From Paraspadella gotoi (lineage: Eukaryota; Chaetognatha), in assembly GCA_051294375.1 (NCBI GenBank), contig CM119271.1, positions 11,110,341 through 11,174,340 of the forward strand: DNA of 64,000 nucleotides. Direction: 5' to 3'. Position numbers and translations under genes: made by a program. Every line of letters begins with the position of its first letter. The stretch's first letter is position 1. Under the pieces are notes generated by a model, which was not told where the DNA came from, ran no database searches, and saw only the letters and a list, made by a program, of their open reading frames with translations. Shown here piece after piece: positions 20,041 through 34,414 of the stretch.

Positions 20041-23000
20041 TCTCTCTCCTCTCGTCTCCTCTCTCCATTCTCTCTCTCTCTCTCTCTGCTCGCCATCAAG
20101 TCACTGCAATCGTCACGGAATCAACTACGTCAGTCAAGAAGAAAGATAAAAAAACATGCATACAAGTGGGTCTCTCTCTGTCAGTTAAGAGTTCTCTCAT
20201 CTCCCTATTTGTGGTTCTTACCATTTCTTTTTGTTTGTTTGTGATACATTCTCAGTCGCTTTTTTTATTTTCTATTTGTTTTCGGTAGGTATGGCCGCGA
20301 CGGCCCGCCTTTTTTTCGCCTCGCCTCAAAAAACGGATTTTAGGGGAGTTTTTTCGACCTCTTTTTTTTCAAAAAAATTATAAGAAGAAACACGACAAAA
20401 TAAAAAAAGAGTCGAGTTGATATTTGTAGTATTCGTGAGATTCGGAGATGATTATCTTCGCCTGTGAACACTGTTGTATAGATCTCTGTTCAACTGTAAC
20501 AACTCTCCACCCCCCACCGTAGCCTCTACACACTGACCCCTACCATTGACATGCCCTACCTCCACTCATCTTACGCACCCATACCTAACTTACTATCTAA
20601 TTTTTATGAGATCCTTTCACTCTCAGGGGAGTGGAAGAAAAAAATGTGCAAGGGGTCTCCCTGTTTTTCTCTTTCCTTTTTTGAAGTGTGACGGCCCCCG
20701 AATATGACCAAGTATCACCAAATTTCTCTTTTTTTACAATTACTCATCATTGAGTGAGTAAGTTACTTATATTATTTAGGTATGGTTTTAATAGAGAAAA
20801 ACTTTATTTATAATTTTTTTTATTTATATTTAATTTATTTAATTAAGATCTATTCGATGTGAAGCCTCCAAAATTAAAATAAATCAAATATAAAAAAAAT
20901 ATCGCACGAATTAAATGTAAAATGAAATCGTGGACAACAATATTTAAACATCTTATGTCGAATTGCAGTTTTCTCGTCCAATCATATCGAGGCCTGGCGC
21001 CAAGTGGGGCACGGCAACGTCTCTCTCAGCATGCCCACTTATTGACAGTCGCTCGAACGGTTGTCCATTGTCAGTCTGCGAAGAAACACTCTCACAGCAG
21101 CCATTTAGACTCCGTTTGCCCTCATGAATCGCTGGAGACTCAGATGCGCGAGAGTGAGGTTCATCGGAGTATCCTAGAAACTTGTTCCGCGATTCTCTTA
21201 ATCATCACACGATCAATGTATAAATGATATATGTTGCATAAAACTGGTAATTCATAATTGTGTTTCATGTTTTGTAAATAGCTCCTCGCTCAGTTGATTA
21301 GTTATTTAGGATGCACGGTGTATTCGGTTTACGTAGGATACGCATTGGTAACTATAGCCAACAGTGATATTATGAAACAAATGAAAAAAATTAGAAAAAA
21401 AAACAATAATGTTAACCCGGGGTAGGAATCTAAAGAGTGACATGATATGGAAATTGGACAATAAATACTTTTGTTTTCAACCATGCACAATTCAATCAAG
21501 GACTATTAGAGTCTTTTATTTTATTCTTTGGTTCTCTGTCTGTGAGAAAGGAGAGTCTGCCATGGCTCTCGAGCTAGAGATCGCTTAAAATTACGAGGAT
21601 TTTACCTCGTTACAACTGAGCAATTATCGGAGCAAATCGTATATTAACCCCATGAACTTATTATATGTTCCCAATATATGTTACTGAGCATTTTTTACTG
21701 TAATGTGGGCCACAGACGACGGACACGACCAGACCGACGGCGAAAATACGGCGAGAAACGAAAGCTGAACGCTGAAACTCTAAGCTGATTTTACATATCA
21801 TTCCAAATCTCCGACTAAAATACCACGGCTAGAGTTCGATTCTGAATTTGCTCATATACTGTTCTTGATGTCAAAGTATCGCCCAGACCGTCAAAATGCA
21901 CCACGATCCACACAATGCACAAAAGTTTACGGTAAAGACCAGTTTCCACACAAATCGCCACCAATGATGAAAATGTGTTTAAATCAGTACATGAAAGAGA
22001 TATAGAGTGTCTGTTTTGTCGAGGATCAGATGAACTGCAAATTCCGCCCTCGCCAAGAGAGGTGTGACCGTTATTATCCTGTCTGTTCTGAATAGATTGA
22101 GCGAACGGAATCACGAGAGCAGAAGGCGAAAAACAAACGAATAATTCCTTCTTGGAGCGAATTTTACTGAAAGAGAATTGTGTAGGGTTTCTTTTAAAGC
22201 CAGATATTCCTTCGCAAACATATTTCTTTGCCGTCTTCTTTATTAATCATCTCTGGCCATCTCAAATTTCACGCCATTGTTGAGAGAAAGACTCTCGTCT
22301 CTCTCGCGATCCGTTTTTGATATCCTCTTTTTTGTGTTCGATCATACTGGTCAGAATTCCACTTCGGGCGTATGACAACATTCTAAATACCATTTTTTCA
22401 CTTCTAATCACTTTTTGGTTGCGTACGCACTCAATGGCCACAGTATTACTTTAGGTCTTGGGAATATAATACATTTTATGAGACACCATGGTTCAATTCA
22501 CTGCTAATCATCAACGAGTCCATTATGCAATCGTGTAATGCGTCTCGCTGCGCTAATCAATTTTCTTTGCGAGCCTCTTATCTCGGAAATCTTTATTTGG
22601 ACCTCGTATGCTTTGGTGTGCACCCAATTTCTCGCGTCATCTGAAATGGCCGTCATCCTTTACCGTTTCCTGTCATTTTCGCCGCATTGGCCCTCTCCTC
22701 CTCAAAGGGAGAGTATGTACTTTCTCAACTCGTTGAGAGATTTCGATTTACAGGATGGTGCCGGTCCACTCAGGAATCATGTCGTCCGAGACAGAGTAGA
22801 GTAGAGTATGTCAGAATGAGACCGAGAGAGAAGAGAGAGAGGGTAGAAGGAGAGAGAGAAGAGACGACGAGAAGGAGAGAGAGAAATGAGAGTCTACGAT
22901 ATTCGATCTTGGAGACACAGTCAGAGGTGATGTTGTTCAAGTTTAAGAAGCTCTAAATATAAATCACAAATTGGAGAGGACGGGATGAGAGAACGAGAGA

Positions 23001-25494
23001 AGAGAGACGAGAGATCGAGAGAATTTGGAGGAAGTATGATGAGAGGAGAGTGGGACCGAGAGAGCAGATATCACGCCGGGAGTAGAGACAGAAGATGAGA
23101 GAAGAGAGAAGCAAGATAAAGTCATTCCCGATAACAAAATTGGGCCGACAAAAACTCCAAAAGATGCGCTCACTCTCGGCTTTATTTCAATCATGGGATA
23201 TTTTTTTGTTTTGAATAATGGAAATAAAACTAAATAAATTCTATTAGCATCTTATTTTTATATATCCTTTTTAATCGCGATTTTTTTCAAAAATCGACTC
23301 GGCATCATGTATATATATATTTCCAGTATATCGTTTTTTTTTTTTTAAAAAAAGGCGTTCAAACGTTTACTCTCTCCCCAGGAGGTGGATTGACTGGCTA
23401 GCATTCCCCCGACACGACTCTCTCATCCTCCGTCGACACCCCACGGTCGTTTGAGGCCACTTTATCGTGCTCTTTATTACTACCGACGTCGCACGTTCTC
23501 TCCTGGAGTGGCAGCGGACTTCGGCAACCGTTCACACACAACCAACCCAATGACGTCTCGCGGGCTGGGTGCTCGTTCTGACACTTTTTCCCTGACACGG
23601 ATCTTTTAGGACGGATATGAGCAAATTTACTCTTTTTCGCACCTGGCTTTGCACCGGGCCCGAGAAGCGAGGGAGAAGAGAGAGAAGAGAGAAGAGGAGA
23701 ATGTAAGAGAAGTTATAGTAGAGAGAGTAGTCAGAAGAGGACAGAGATGAGAATGATGAGAAGATGAGTAGAGTAGAGAAGTGGATATGAGGAACGTATA
23801 GCTCAACGCGCAAATTCAGTCAACTTATAGGATGCTATTGTTTACAAGAAAATGTGGAAAAAAGCTTTTTCTCTCGTTCTTTATCTTCTTATCTTCACTT
23901 CTCTGCCTTCATCATCTCTCTAACTCATCGTCATAACACTTATCATACATACAAAAAATATGTCGTCTACATCTATCTCTTTTCTCTATCTCTCTTCTGA
24001 CACCTTTGCATAAGATTGAGAGATAAAGTGGCAATTGAGTTGACATGAAAATACACTTCGCCAAGAGCTCCAACACAAAAGCCGCTTTATAAATGCAACT
24101 GAAGGCAAGATAACTAATAAATGTAATAAGTGCCAACTTATAATTTTTATATATAATCCTATGTAACTCATGACATTTTTTTTTGAGATTTATGCTTTCT
24201 TTTTGGTTCAAACTCTACTGATTGAAGTAGTACTGTATTATAGATATAAAAAATAGAAAAAAGGTTAGATATGTGTGGAAAACAGAAAACTCACTAATAT
24301 ATTGGAGTGGAAAAAAATTCTTTCCACTAATTAAAGATCTGCTTCTAATTTACTTAAAAAGATTTATTTATGGAAGAAAATAATTCACTCGTTAAAACCA
24401 GTTATTTGAGTTGGTGAGAGAGAGAGAGAGAGAAAGAAAGTAGAGATGGAATGTAGAGCAGAGTAAGTGAGAGTATGAAGTAGTATTATAGAGAGTAGAG
24501 AATAGAAGCCAAATTGTTTTTTACTATTAATAGCATGAGCGAGAGGAGAGAAAGAGGAGTTGTGATCGACATGCACGCTTTATATCATAAATTTTATTAC
24601 AGATGTGCGATTGATATCAATTTTTTTTAAAATAAATATCAAACTGTCAATTTTCTTCTAAAAAAATTAAGTTTTGAGATTGTTTTTTTATAAGATAATA
24701 TAAGATAATAATATAATAGATATAAGATATGTCAAAAACAAGTTTGGCAAACAATGCTCGGAATCTGCCTACGATATTATTAATTAATAGATTAATTAAT
24801 TGAATTAATAGATTTAATTAATTAATTACTTTTAATAAAAGTTTCAATATTATCTAATATTCCATTGAATTAACAACTCTAAAGTTGTCAAAACAAAAGT
24901 GATATACTTTTTCGCGCCAAATATAAATATTATTCCTCCCGATTATTTTTCAACTGTTAACAATCCGTATGTTTTAAACAATTTAAAACAATGACTTTAA
25001 ATAGGTATTGCTATAAAAATTATACTTTAAATAAGAATATTGGTCTCTGCGTGTAATTGCCGATCAAAATATAGGATCGTTAACGGCGCGACTAAAAAGT
25101 TACCCCGTGAAAGCTTTTGCCTTGCAAGTCCTCGCTAATAGCCCCATGCCACTATTTATGTTATAAGTTGTCAAACAATTGCATTGCTATTGGTTGGGTG
25201 TGAAATAAAACAACAGCCACTTTTAAATTTCTTCTATTAAATTAAATTTGGAATTAAATAAACAATGTCAGTTTTGTTAACACCATATTCCCGTTTATTT
25301 TTGTAAGAAATAGTGAAAATGTCAAGAAATCTATTTTTTGGGTGGGAAACAAACGACCACATGAATGTCCTTTCTTTATTTACCGATTTTTTTCACGCTC
25401 ATGTTTCCCTGTCAGCTTCATACTAAAGTCTTTTTTAATTTGACACAACTTAGCAGTTATGTTCTTATCAGAGCCTTCGGCTTAAAGAGATGTT
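19850..25494 (-). repeat. Composite repeat, reversed copy
   Basis: Minus-strand landmarks follow copy A order from about 12.4 kb back to 7.0 kb: CCAGGCCTCGAT region (20990), the CGGTCTG tract (21730), a GGCA-type block (22.2-22.7 kb), CGTCCGAGACAGAG (22786), GTCGACACCCCAC (23435), GCTTTGC (23645), CTTCAATCAGT equivalent (24210), and the AT-rich block (24575-25494). It lacks the LTR-like array. Error-like differences are frequent, so no ORF in it should be trusted. Confidence 0.8.
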
Positions 25495-25519
25495 NNNNNN
25501 NNNNNNNNNNNNNNNNNNN

Positions 25520-25695
25520 ACGACGACGACGACTACAAAGGCGACGAGGACAACAAAGACAACAACAACTACGAAGACGACGACGACGACGACATCAACG
25601 ACGACCGGAAGACGTGAAAAAGAAAATCTTTCTCTTCTTCTGCGACGAAAACAAAGCAAAACATTTTGAAGCTAAAAAAAAAAAAAAAAGGAGTA
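25520..25695 (+). repeat. Fragment of the CAACGACGA tract plus landmark
   Basis: After a 25-N gap, ACGACGACGACTAC-type triplets and GAAGACGTGAAAAAGAAAATC match 12590-12780 forward. It is probably a separate contig joined by scaffolding. Confidence 0.85.
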
Positions 25696-25899
25696 AGACG
25701 CATCTCTAGTATTGTGATATTGATGACATGTTGTATTGTATTCTCAGAGCTGACCAATTATGTTAAGAAGTTGTTGTGAGGACCACACGACTGACCTGTA
25801 GGCTATGTCATAGCCAAGGAATCGTGACATCTACTGCTCTCATAGCTCATACTTATCGTACGGTCGACTTCCTTGCTTATTCACTCAGGTCAGATCCGA

Positions 25900-28800
25900 C
25901 TTAAAATTCGGTTTATATCTCCACATACAATAACAAACATATATCGCATCTTCTTCTCTGGTGGCTTCATTTTTCTCAATCTGAGTTTCTTTAGCGGTCA
26001 GAAATAGGATTACGAGAATAGCGAAAGCACTTATGACGTCATCCTTCATCTCACTTCGCATCTTCCGTCCACTGCTCTTTGGAAGACTGCCGGCTTCCTT
26101 TCGTGCACGGAGGTGTCAGGCATGCTTTGTGTATTCTAAAGATTGAACACCTACGCGTATTATAACAAGGAAGAGAAGGCGAAAAGATTTTTCTCATATG
26201 GCACGGGCCGGGAACGCAAATTGGCAAAGGACAGTATGGACATGACGCGTTAGGATAAAGAAATTATGTCAGGGAACACCAGTAAATGGCAGGTCCAAGA
26301 ATATAGAGGTGATATGGCGGTGAAAGGTAAGATCACTGGCCAGGATGGGTACTACGAAATTGGTCTTTTCAGTAGACGTTAAAGTGGCGGATGTTGTAAT
26401 AGCTATCGATTAGTTGCGAAAATGAGCTTCTATATTATCCAAGAAATTCTTGGTAACTGAAAATTTACATATTATGTGATGATACAGCTTCCATTAACAA
26501 TTAGGTATGGTAGATCACATATAGGAAGTTATGTGAATAGGAATATGGATTTAGAGTTATTACGGCTGCCGAGTGAATCGGCAGATGAAGGACACTGCAA
26601 AATGAGAATGGCAAAGATTTTCTGATATCTTCGGAGGCACGCGAGTCATCTACCGACGTATTTATTTTATTTTAAAACTCAAACGTGAGCGTGCACAGAC
26701 GATGGCGCAGGATGTTTAAATGAAGCGGTAGATCTAAAAAGAAGACGCGCACAAGAATAAAATTCGCGTCGATAGCTAACTTAGATGGTAGGACTTAGAA
26801 GGCCACAAGCACTCGCACCATACCCGCTTGGGTATGAGATCGCCCGAAAAGGTGTAATTATATCGATTGATGGCTTTACCGTGCATCCGTCTCGCTCGGG
26901 CAATGTCTTTAACCGACGTTGTGAGAACAGACGGAATAGATAACGGAGACAGGCTGAGGACTATCTTGCGAGCAGGGGCGAAGATAGGAGTGTGTGTCAT
27001 CGTAAATGGAATTCATTCAAACAAAGGTTAGATGAAATTTTATTATTTTTTTCCACCGCCGGACTGAAACGGATCATCACGGGGATGCACTTAAGCTCTT
27101 TTATATTCTTCCCGCTTGTATTTTTCCTGCGGGACGAGCTTCTCCGCGGACCGGGGGATTTGGGGATTTAAAATGAGGATTTGCTGAGGAGAAAGAATAA
27201 AAAACAGGTTTACAGGAATTCAATCTAGATAGGGGACAACTATTAGAGAGGTCAGGTATATCTCTGTTGACCAAGTGAAGAATGAGGATTAGCTGTGGAT
27301 ACACGGAAAAGCTTGGTTGCGCGCGCAGGCATGTTCGCGGATAGCAAGATTCTCGAGTCGAGATATTTATCAGGTCGAGAGTGCCTGGAAATCGGTGGTG
27401 CCGGTACAGATCACACTGTCAGGGATACTGGATTTTCTGTGACCGTCGTCATTTCGCGCACTTACGTTTAAAAATGCTGCATGAACTGCAATAAAAGTAG
27501 AAGAAGATGTGGCGTACGAGGATAGCGACAGAGAGGAGAGATTAGTTATAGGAGAGAAGAAGAGAGAGGAATCCGGTACGGAAGGTGTATAGGAGATGGA
27601 GAAATTCTAGCGAGCTTAGGGCCATATATTTCTTATTAATACATAATATTGAAATAAAGATCCCGGTTGTTCGGTGGAATTTGCACATGGTCGAATGAGC
27701 GCGCGCGGAGCGGAGAGTTTCAGGCCGTCGGCTCGTTGTCAGACTCTTATCCAAGTTTGAATCCCAAACGCACCTGTACGAGCGATCAGGTTACTTCCAG
27801 TATCCGGGTTAAGTTATGTTTTCGTATTAGTAGTACCGGGACTAACAGAACAATAAGTATCAACAATGATGGTAGGGACCTGTATTTAAAAGGGAACAAA
27901 ATCACATTTCTTACTAATCGCCCGTTGCCGAGCCCTCTGGTTTGTATTGTTTGTGCAGGGAAAATAAAATGTCAGGATGAAGGGAGACACGCGAAGGGAC
28001 GCACAACGGGGATTTTTTCCGTGTGGAGTTGTTGGGGAGGAGCTGGCGTGCTAGAGATCGCGGGAAGTCAGCAGTAATAGAGGTTACATGAGGAGAGGAG
28101 GGAGAGGGCACGTAGAGGAAATGGACTGCGGAGGACGAGAGTAGTAGGGAGTGAAGGTGAAAGAATGAGCTAAGCGCAGCATGAGACAGAGGAGAGAGAT
28201 GCATCTACCCGCTTCCCCTTTGATGCTGCAGGTCACTACACAGACACACACTCCATTACGCTTCCATTTCTCTTGGCGGCGCGCGCCGCAAGATATAGTG
28301 TGATGGTATGTTATTGCAGCCCTTGCTTCTTGAGGGGCGTTAGTAGGGCACGCAGAAAAAAAAAGAAACAAGATCTAAAGAAAGCGAGGGAGAGGGAGCA
28401 TATGGGTCGCAGGACATAGGATGTCAGAAAGGGCTCACAAAGAGGGTACTGTCAGACACACCAGAGCTCGAGTCGAGGGCAGAGAGATGAGTTAAAGGAG
28501 GATGGCGCACAGCGGCAAGAGGTGTGTATGAATAAAATTAGTGCTAGCATTAGTGTTCAGGGGTAAAATAAAGGGAAGTAGAGAGCTCACACAGAAGTGG
28601 ATAGCGAGAGAGCGATCGTGGCGCGGACGGCGGAGAGAGATTCCAGGTACTCGTACCAGGTGACTTCTGCTAATGACAGCAAGGTGCCACCGCACGCGCT
28701 TCGGATCGGGGCGCTGATAGTCTGACTTACCTGGGAATAACAAGAACAGGTTGAGGATTAGACGCCCACCGACGGTTAGGCGCAGCTCTTACGCTTTTGG

Positions 28801-31800
28801 TGTTGAATGGAACAGGCAGAACACTAAGAACGCGAAACTCACACTTTTTGATTCTCTTTTTTTTGTTTTTGTGTGATGGGAGACAGTCATTGTGAGACTG
28901 GATAACCAGTCCGGCGCATACGGTCATGGGAGAGCATACGAGGAAAAGCCTCGTTAAACAGAAGTTTATTCGAATTGTTAAGACATTGTGTAGAGAGTAA
29001 GAAACACTTATCAGAAAGGGATAGGTCTCCGATTCACACTGGAGCAAACGCCGGGACAATCACTTCTGTGCAATAGGAGTCGGAGCCTCAGACAAAATTT
29101 GTCATTTTATTCATCATCGATCGATACGCTCCGCAAATGATAGTCGATTAGGTCAATGATGCACGCCGCTTGTGCCCTGGAGAGCGATCATAGGTGAAGT
29201 GAGGGTTCTGTCCACTATGATTACACTCATAGCATCCAAATCTTCATTTGGTCTCTCACTCATGTTATCCACGATTTGGGAGGTGCGAATCTGAGAGAGA
29301 CGAAGAGAGATGAATGATATTTGTAGTAGTACACCTTAATAACATTACGTAAATTTGGTGAGAAAAAGAGGATTTCGATGAATTTCACCCACGTTGAGCA
29401 AGCAGATGTATCACGTTGACTAGAGTGAAGAATATAGAGACTACACTCGTCTAGAAAATTCCTTTGCCGTCGAATCACAGAGACGGTGGCCGCGAGGCAG
29501 TTTACCCTGTTTGGTCACGTACTGAACTATCCCACGCTATCCCTTGTTGAAAATCTGCGCGGAGAGAAAGACACTCTGGCTCTCTCAGTTGAGGCGTAGA
29601 CAGAGGCTGTTGAAAATGGTCAGGATTAAAACCCCGCGCCACAAACATATCACGTTTTATGAACTCAGAACTATAGTTTAACATATTTGGTATATCGTGA
29701 TAGTGAATACAGCAAGATGTTGCGCTTTTGTTATGACGTTTATGCAAACCTCCAGACTTGCCATAATATGGTGAGAGAGATGAGATTGGATGGTAGCCTA
29801 CGTATGGCTCTCTAAGCCTCACGCTCCAAGAGAGATTCGCCGAGTACTATATGCCTCAGTTGAGTGCTTTGACATGAGAATATCTCAGAAGAAAAAGAAG
29901 ATGGGATTAGAAAATTACCTTATTCCACTTACAGTTGTTTTTATTTAATGTACTTTTTGCTCTATTAATCTCCAGGGATGTAGGTGTAGCAGAAACGAGG
30001 ACATGATAAATATAGAGACTTAATTATAGTTAATGTTCTCATAGATCCATGGTCACGTCTTGTCTATTCTTTTTCTCATGGTTTTTTTAACATATTCATG
30101 GTGCATGACATGATATTCTTACGGGAACGGAATATCACAGTGAAAAAGGAACATTTGTCTTATCTTGGCTGTTGGAAAAGCGCAAAACACTACTTATATT
30201 TTAGCACAGATTGGGTGGAACACTGTTCATTTGCTCTGTTTTTTAAAAATGACTGTTGGTGGTGCTTAGATAGAATGAGCGCATTCACATCAGCGTTGTT
30301 TATGTTTTCTATTATATAGCTCACGAAGAACCTACCATTCACGAAAAACTCAACTTTGTTTCTTCGAGATTTGTTCATAGGCGCTACTCAAAGTCGAAAA
30401 GAAAGGAGAGGACTCAGAGAGAATAGGGCTTGAGTAAGTACAGTATACAGGCTGAGAGAAAGTGGAACTATACTCAGAGTTCAGAGATATTTTGAGCGCG
30501 CATAAAGTTTTAAATAGAAGTTGTCTCTGTGGTGGGGACCCGAGTATCGTTGGCGTGCCCACATGGCCCAGGCCTCGATGAGAGAGAAAGTCTTTGACAT
30601 AAGTTTAATTGTTTGCGCACATTCATTTGTACATTTATTTCTGCGATATTTTTTTTTATATTTGGACTATTTATATTAATTACTCTTAGGTTATTTGTGC
30701 ATCAAAACTATAATAAGACTAAGTTATTATTTAAAAAAATTTATGGACATTTAAATAAAGAAAATAATCATACAATAAATTATAATAAATAAAGTTATTA
30801 TTAAAAATATAACAATTACCTTTATATTAAATGTTACTTACTGGAGCCTTGATTCATGATGTGGGTGACTCACTTTTGATACTATAATTTCTGATGTGGG
30901 CTGTACACCGTGGAAAAAGAGGAGAGGACCCATTGTCGTAATTTTTACATCTATATCGACCTTCTTTGTATTGTTATAGTTGAAAAGGAAAGATAAAAAA
31001 GAGAGAGCGGAATATAGAAGTGCTAGGATTATGATAAGACTCGTAGCAGTTGGTAGGTCATCTGTCCAAGAGTCATGGTGGACGGCCTAAAGTGGCTGCA
31101 GATAGTCGTGAGTGTGTATCGCGTCGCATCGGGTAGGCGTGTTATCAGCTGGTCTTCTCGTCGCTATAACTGTACAACCGGACGAGCACATATTTCGTCA
31201 GATTTCGTTTCTGCTTGGCTGAGCACATTTCGGTCCTCAATCAGTTTTTATATTCGAGTATCAACTTACGTATACTTTTCAATATTTATTTTATTGAGTA
31301 ATATATGTTTGAAAAAGATGTGATTAATAAACTCCGGCAACTGAGGATTATTTAGAGGAGGTTATATATGAAATTATATAAGGCTAGTCGCGCCCATCCG
31401 ATATCAAGGAAAGATTAAGAGCAGCAGGAACACAAAAGATATTAATGAGAGAAAGGGCAAATTTAGGGGTAAGATGAGATAAGAGAGAGAATGGGAGAGA
31501 GAGAAAGAGAGCGCAGAGAGAAGAGTCCTTTTCAATCGCGTCGAGACTCTGGGAAGAGAAAAGAGGGCACAGACGGTGGCCGGTAAGTCCGAAGACGAAC
31601 GGGAACGATTCTGAGACTATATCTGACATGAACGACGTTACGAATCTTGCAAAACACTAACGAGATCGATTGTTACGTACAGAGACACATGAGACTACGA
31701 GTACGCTGGAGCAAGAGGAAAACAGAGCGAAATGACAACAAAGAGGCAACGACTTGAATGACGACGAACGGTCGGAATGACACTGACAGGACAGGACAAT

Positions 31801-34090
31801 TAAACAAAAACATGACGATTGACCGGTTGACACATCACAATAAAACATTCAATAAAGAGAGGCGTAGAAGAACGAGACGAAAACAAGCGAAGCCGGAGCA
31901 GAGAGAGACTGGAAATAGACAGGACGAACGTACGAGACAAACAAAGAAAGCGACCGAGGGGACACAAACGACAACTATATCGAGAGGTACAGAAGAGAGA
32001 CGACCGAAAACAGAAAACGATCTAGGAGCGGAGCACGAACACGAGCGACAGACCGGAAGAACGTGAAAAAGAAATCTTTCTCTTCTTCTGCGACGAAAAC
32101 AAAGCAAAACATTTTGAAGCTAAAAAAAAACCTTCTCGCGGGCAGAACAAGAAAAAAGGGCGGGGGAAAGAGTGAAAGAGAGGAGGGAGGGAAAAGGGGG
32201 AAGAGCGGGAAAGGAAGAGAGAGAGAGAGAGCAAGAGAGAGAGAAGAGAGGAGAGAGGGGGAGGGAAAGGATGATAGAGATAGGAAGAAAGAGAGAGAAA
32301 GAGANNNNNNNNNNNNNNNNNNNNNNNNNAATCCTCTCCGGTGGTCAGCAACAAGGGGAAATAAACGGCGGGGGTGAAAGACGGAAAGGAGACGAGAGAA
32401 ACAGGCGAGGCAAAGAGGACGCAAGAAGAGAGAGAAGAAGAGAAACCAGAGAGTTAAGATGGAAGGGAGGGAAGACTAGTAGGAGCAAGGGAAAAGAGAA
32501 AAGAGAAAAGGGGAGAAAAGAAGATAATGCAGACGGATGGGATGAAGGGAGAAGGGAGTGAAGAGAAGACGAGAGCATAAAGGAGGATTTAGTGAGGTCC
32601 AGAGGGAGAGAAGAGAAGGATGAGAGAAGGCACCGTCCTCCAGTTTAACGCGCGCGGTTCGAGAGGCGAAGATGTCGCTTTTTCGCCAATTGGAGGGAAA
32701 CAAGTTGCTCGTTGAACGGAGTGGTGACGCGAAGTGGTGACCGGAAGTGGATGACGGAATGGTGACGGACAGGGGTGGTGACCGGGAAGTGTGACGCGTG
32801 CAACAGGCAGCAACTCCGGTCCCCATATTAACAACAGCGTGCACTTTTACTTTGCGCGATGCAACAGGCGTCACATCTAGCGGGAAGAAATTTAGAACGG
32901 CGGCGGCAACCCTTCGCCCGTTATCAAGCAGGCCGATCACTAATTTCCCCGGTTTGCAACAGGCCGGTCAATCACGTGCTCAGGATGAAAAGTGCGAGAC
33001 ACGCTTGCTTGGATCAGCAGGACCGGAATGCAGTCACTCGTTTCACCGGATCAAAGGCCTTTCTAGATATTCGCATTTCCATATTTCGCAGTTCTGGGCC
33101 GTCTGGGAGGAAAAGAAAAATGCTCCAGTTGTTGTTGTCAGTCGTCGTCAGAGTCGTCATAGTCGTCGATATCGCAACGATAGACCTAAAGGATTTTACG
33201 ACCAACAACCGACTATCGGAAAATTCTCAAAAGAAAAAAATAAATAGATTTGACAATTTTTAGAGAAAATCAATGGAAAAAAATGCCACGGAATTAATTT
33301 GATTAATGTTTTATAGTTAATTGACTTAAAACTATAGTAATACTGGAATTGGACGTTAAAATGTCTGCCCGAGTATATCATCCCTTCCTTTCCGACACAT
33401 ACCTAATCTGCCTGTGTTGCTTGATTTGCTTTAATTCTACCCGTCGAACCGGTCCTTGGTCCTGTGGGATTTACGCTTGCATAGCCTTGTTTCCGCGTGC
33501 CTTGCCATGCCTTGCCCATTAGACCTCTGCTCCCTGGCCATAGCTTTGCGTTGAAGCGGCCTGGAACCTGGTCGCGCAGGACACGTTGTACACGGCGGCT
33601 AAAGGGAATTAAAACGAAAGTAGCGGCAATGGAGACTCTTGAGCCTCCCTCACCACTCTCTATTCAGCTTAAACAACAACCGCGCCTTGCTGGTCTACCT
33701 AGCGATCCTACCTTGTCTTCGTTCATTGTGCTTACTTTCACCTGCCATGGCCCCTTTTCGCCTTGCCTTCCGCAACTGAATTTATCAATCCGGCTGCGAT
33801 TCAAAATTCTCCCGATTTGAAATCCCACCGAAGTAGGGTTTCTGTTAGAAAGCCGGAAGAATTTTTCGTTTTATCCCCGACTCGGGAGATCCGGGAGTGG
33901 CGGCGCGGAAATTTTCGAGACGTGGAATGAGGAATTTGTAATTTGAAATAGAGAGTGAAGGAGAGGAGGAAAGAGGAGAGAGAGGAGAGAGAGAGAGAGA
34001 GACAGAGCGGAAGAGAGGATGGGGAGGGAGAAAAGAATTGCTTCCACAATTTTAGAAAATTGTGCAATCCCGAAGAGAAAGCGAGAGAGA
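25900..34090 (+). repeat. Composite repeat, noisy forward copy C1
   Basis: Landmarks in copy A order: GGATTTAGAG block (26547 versus 9388), GGGGGATTTGGGG (27157), TTACGTTTAAAAATGCT (27462), LTR-like pieces (about 28.4-28.8 and 29.16-29.52 kb), GGCCCAGGCCTCGATGAGAG (30563), GAAATCTTTCTCTTCTTCTGC (32071), 13-bp minisatellite, 27-bp array, AAATTGTGCAATCCCG (34057). Similarity is far lower than between A and C2, with long stretches only loosely alignable. Confidence 0.7.
32801..33057 (+). repeat. 27-bp CAACAGG array, copy C1
   Basis: Noisy version of the array; unit starts remain visible at 32801, about 32828, 32861, about 32895 and 33014. The variable parts match those of the other two copies in the same order. 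Confidence 0.75.
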
Positions 34091-34338
34091 AGAAGGGAGA
34101 AGAAGAAAAGAAGAGAGAAGAGAGAGAAAGAGAGAAAGGGAGGGAAAGAGAGATAATGAGACAGAGATGGAGAGAGGGAGGTGAGTGGGAGAGAGAGAGA
34201 GCGAAAGAGAGAGTTAGAGAGAGTGAGAGAGAGAGAATGAGAGAGAAGGCACCCCCTCCAGTTAACCCCGCGGTTCTCGAGGCGAAAGATGTCGCTTTTT
34301 CGCCAATTGGACGGAACAAGTTGCTCGTTGGAACGGAA

Positions 34339-34413
34339 GTGGTGACCGGAAGTGGTGACCGGAAGTGGTGACCGGAAGTGGTGACCGGAAGTGGTGACCG
34401 GAAGTGGTGACCG
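34339..34413 (+). repeat. 13-bp minisatellite GTGGTGACCGGAA, exact copy
   Basis: Six units start at 34339, 34352, 34365, 34378, 34391 and 34404 with no indel. The unit contains TGGTGACC, the same octamer seen at the primer-binding-like site of the LTR-like element; this may be coincidence. Confidence 0.95.
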
Positions 34414-34414
34414 T

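Noticed and set aside
29502-29822. Minus-strand ORF of 106 codons
   Set aside because: It lies in noisy copy C1 over LTR-like units and flanks that are non-coding in the cleaner copy A.
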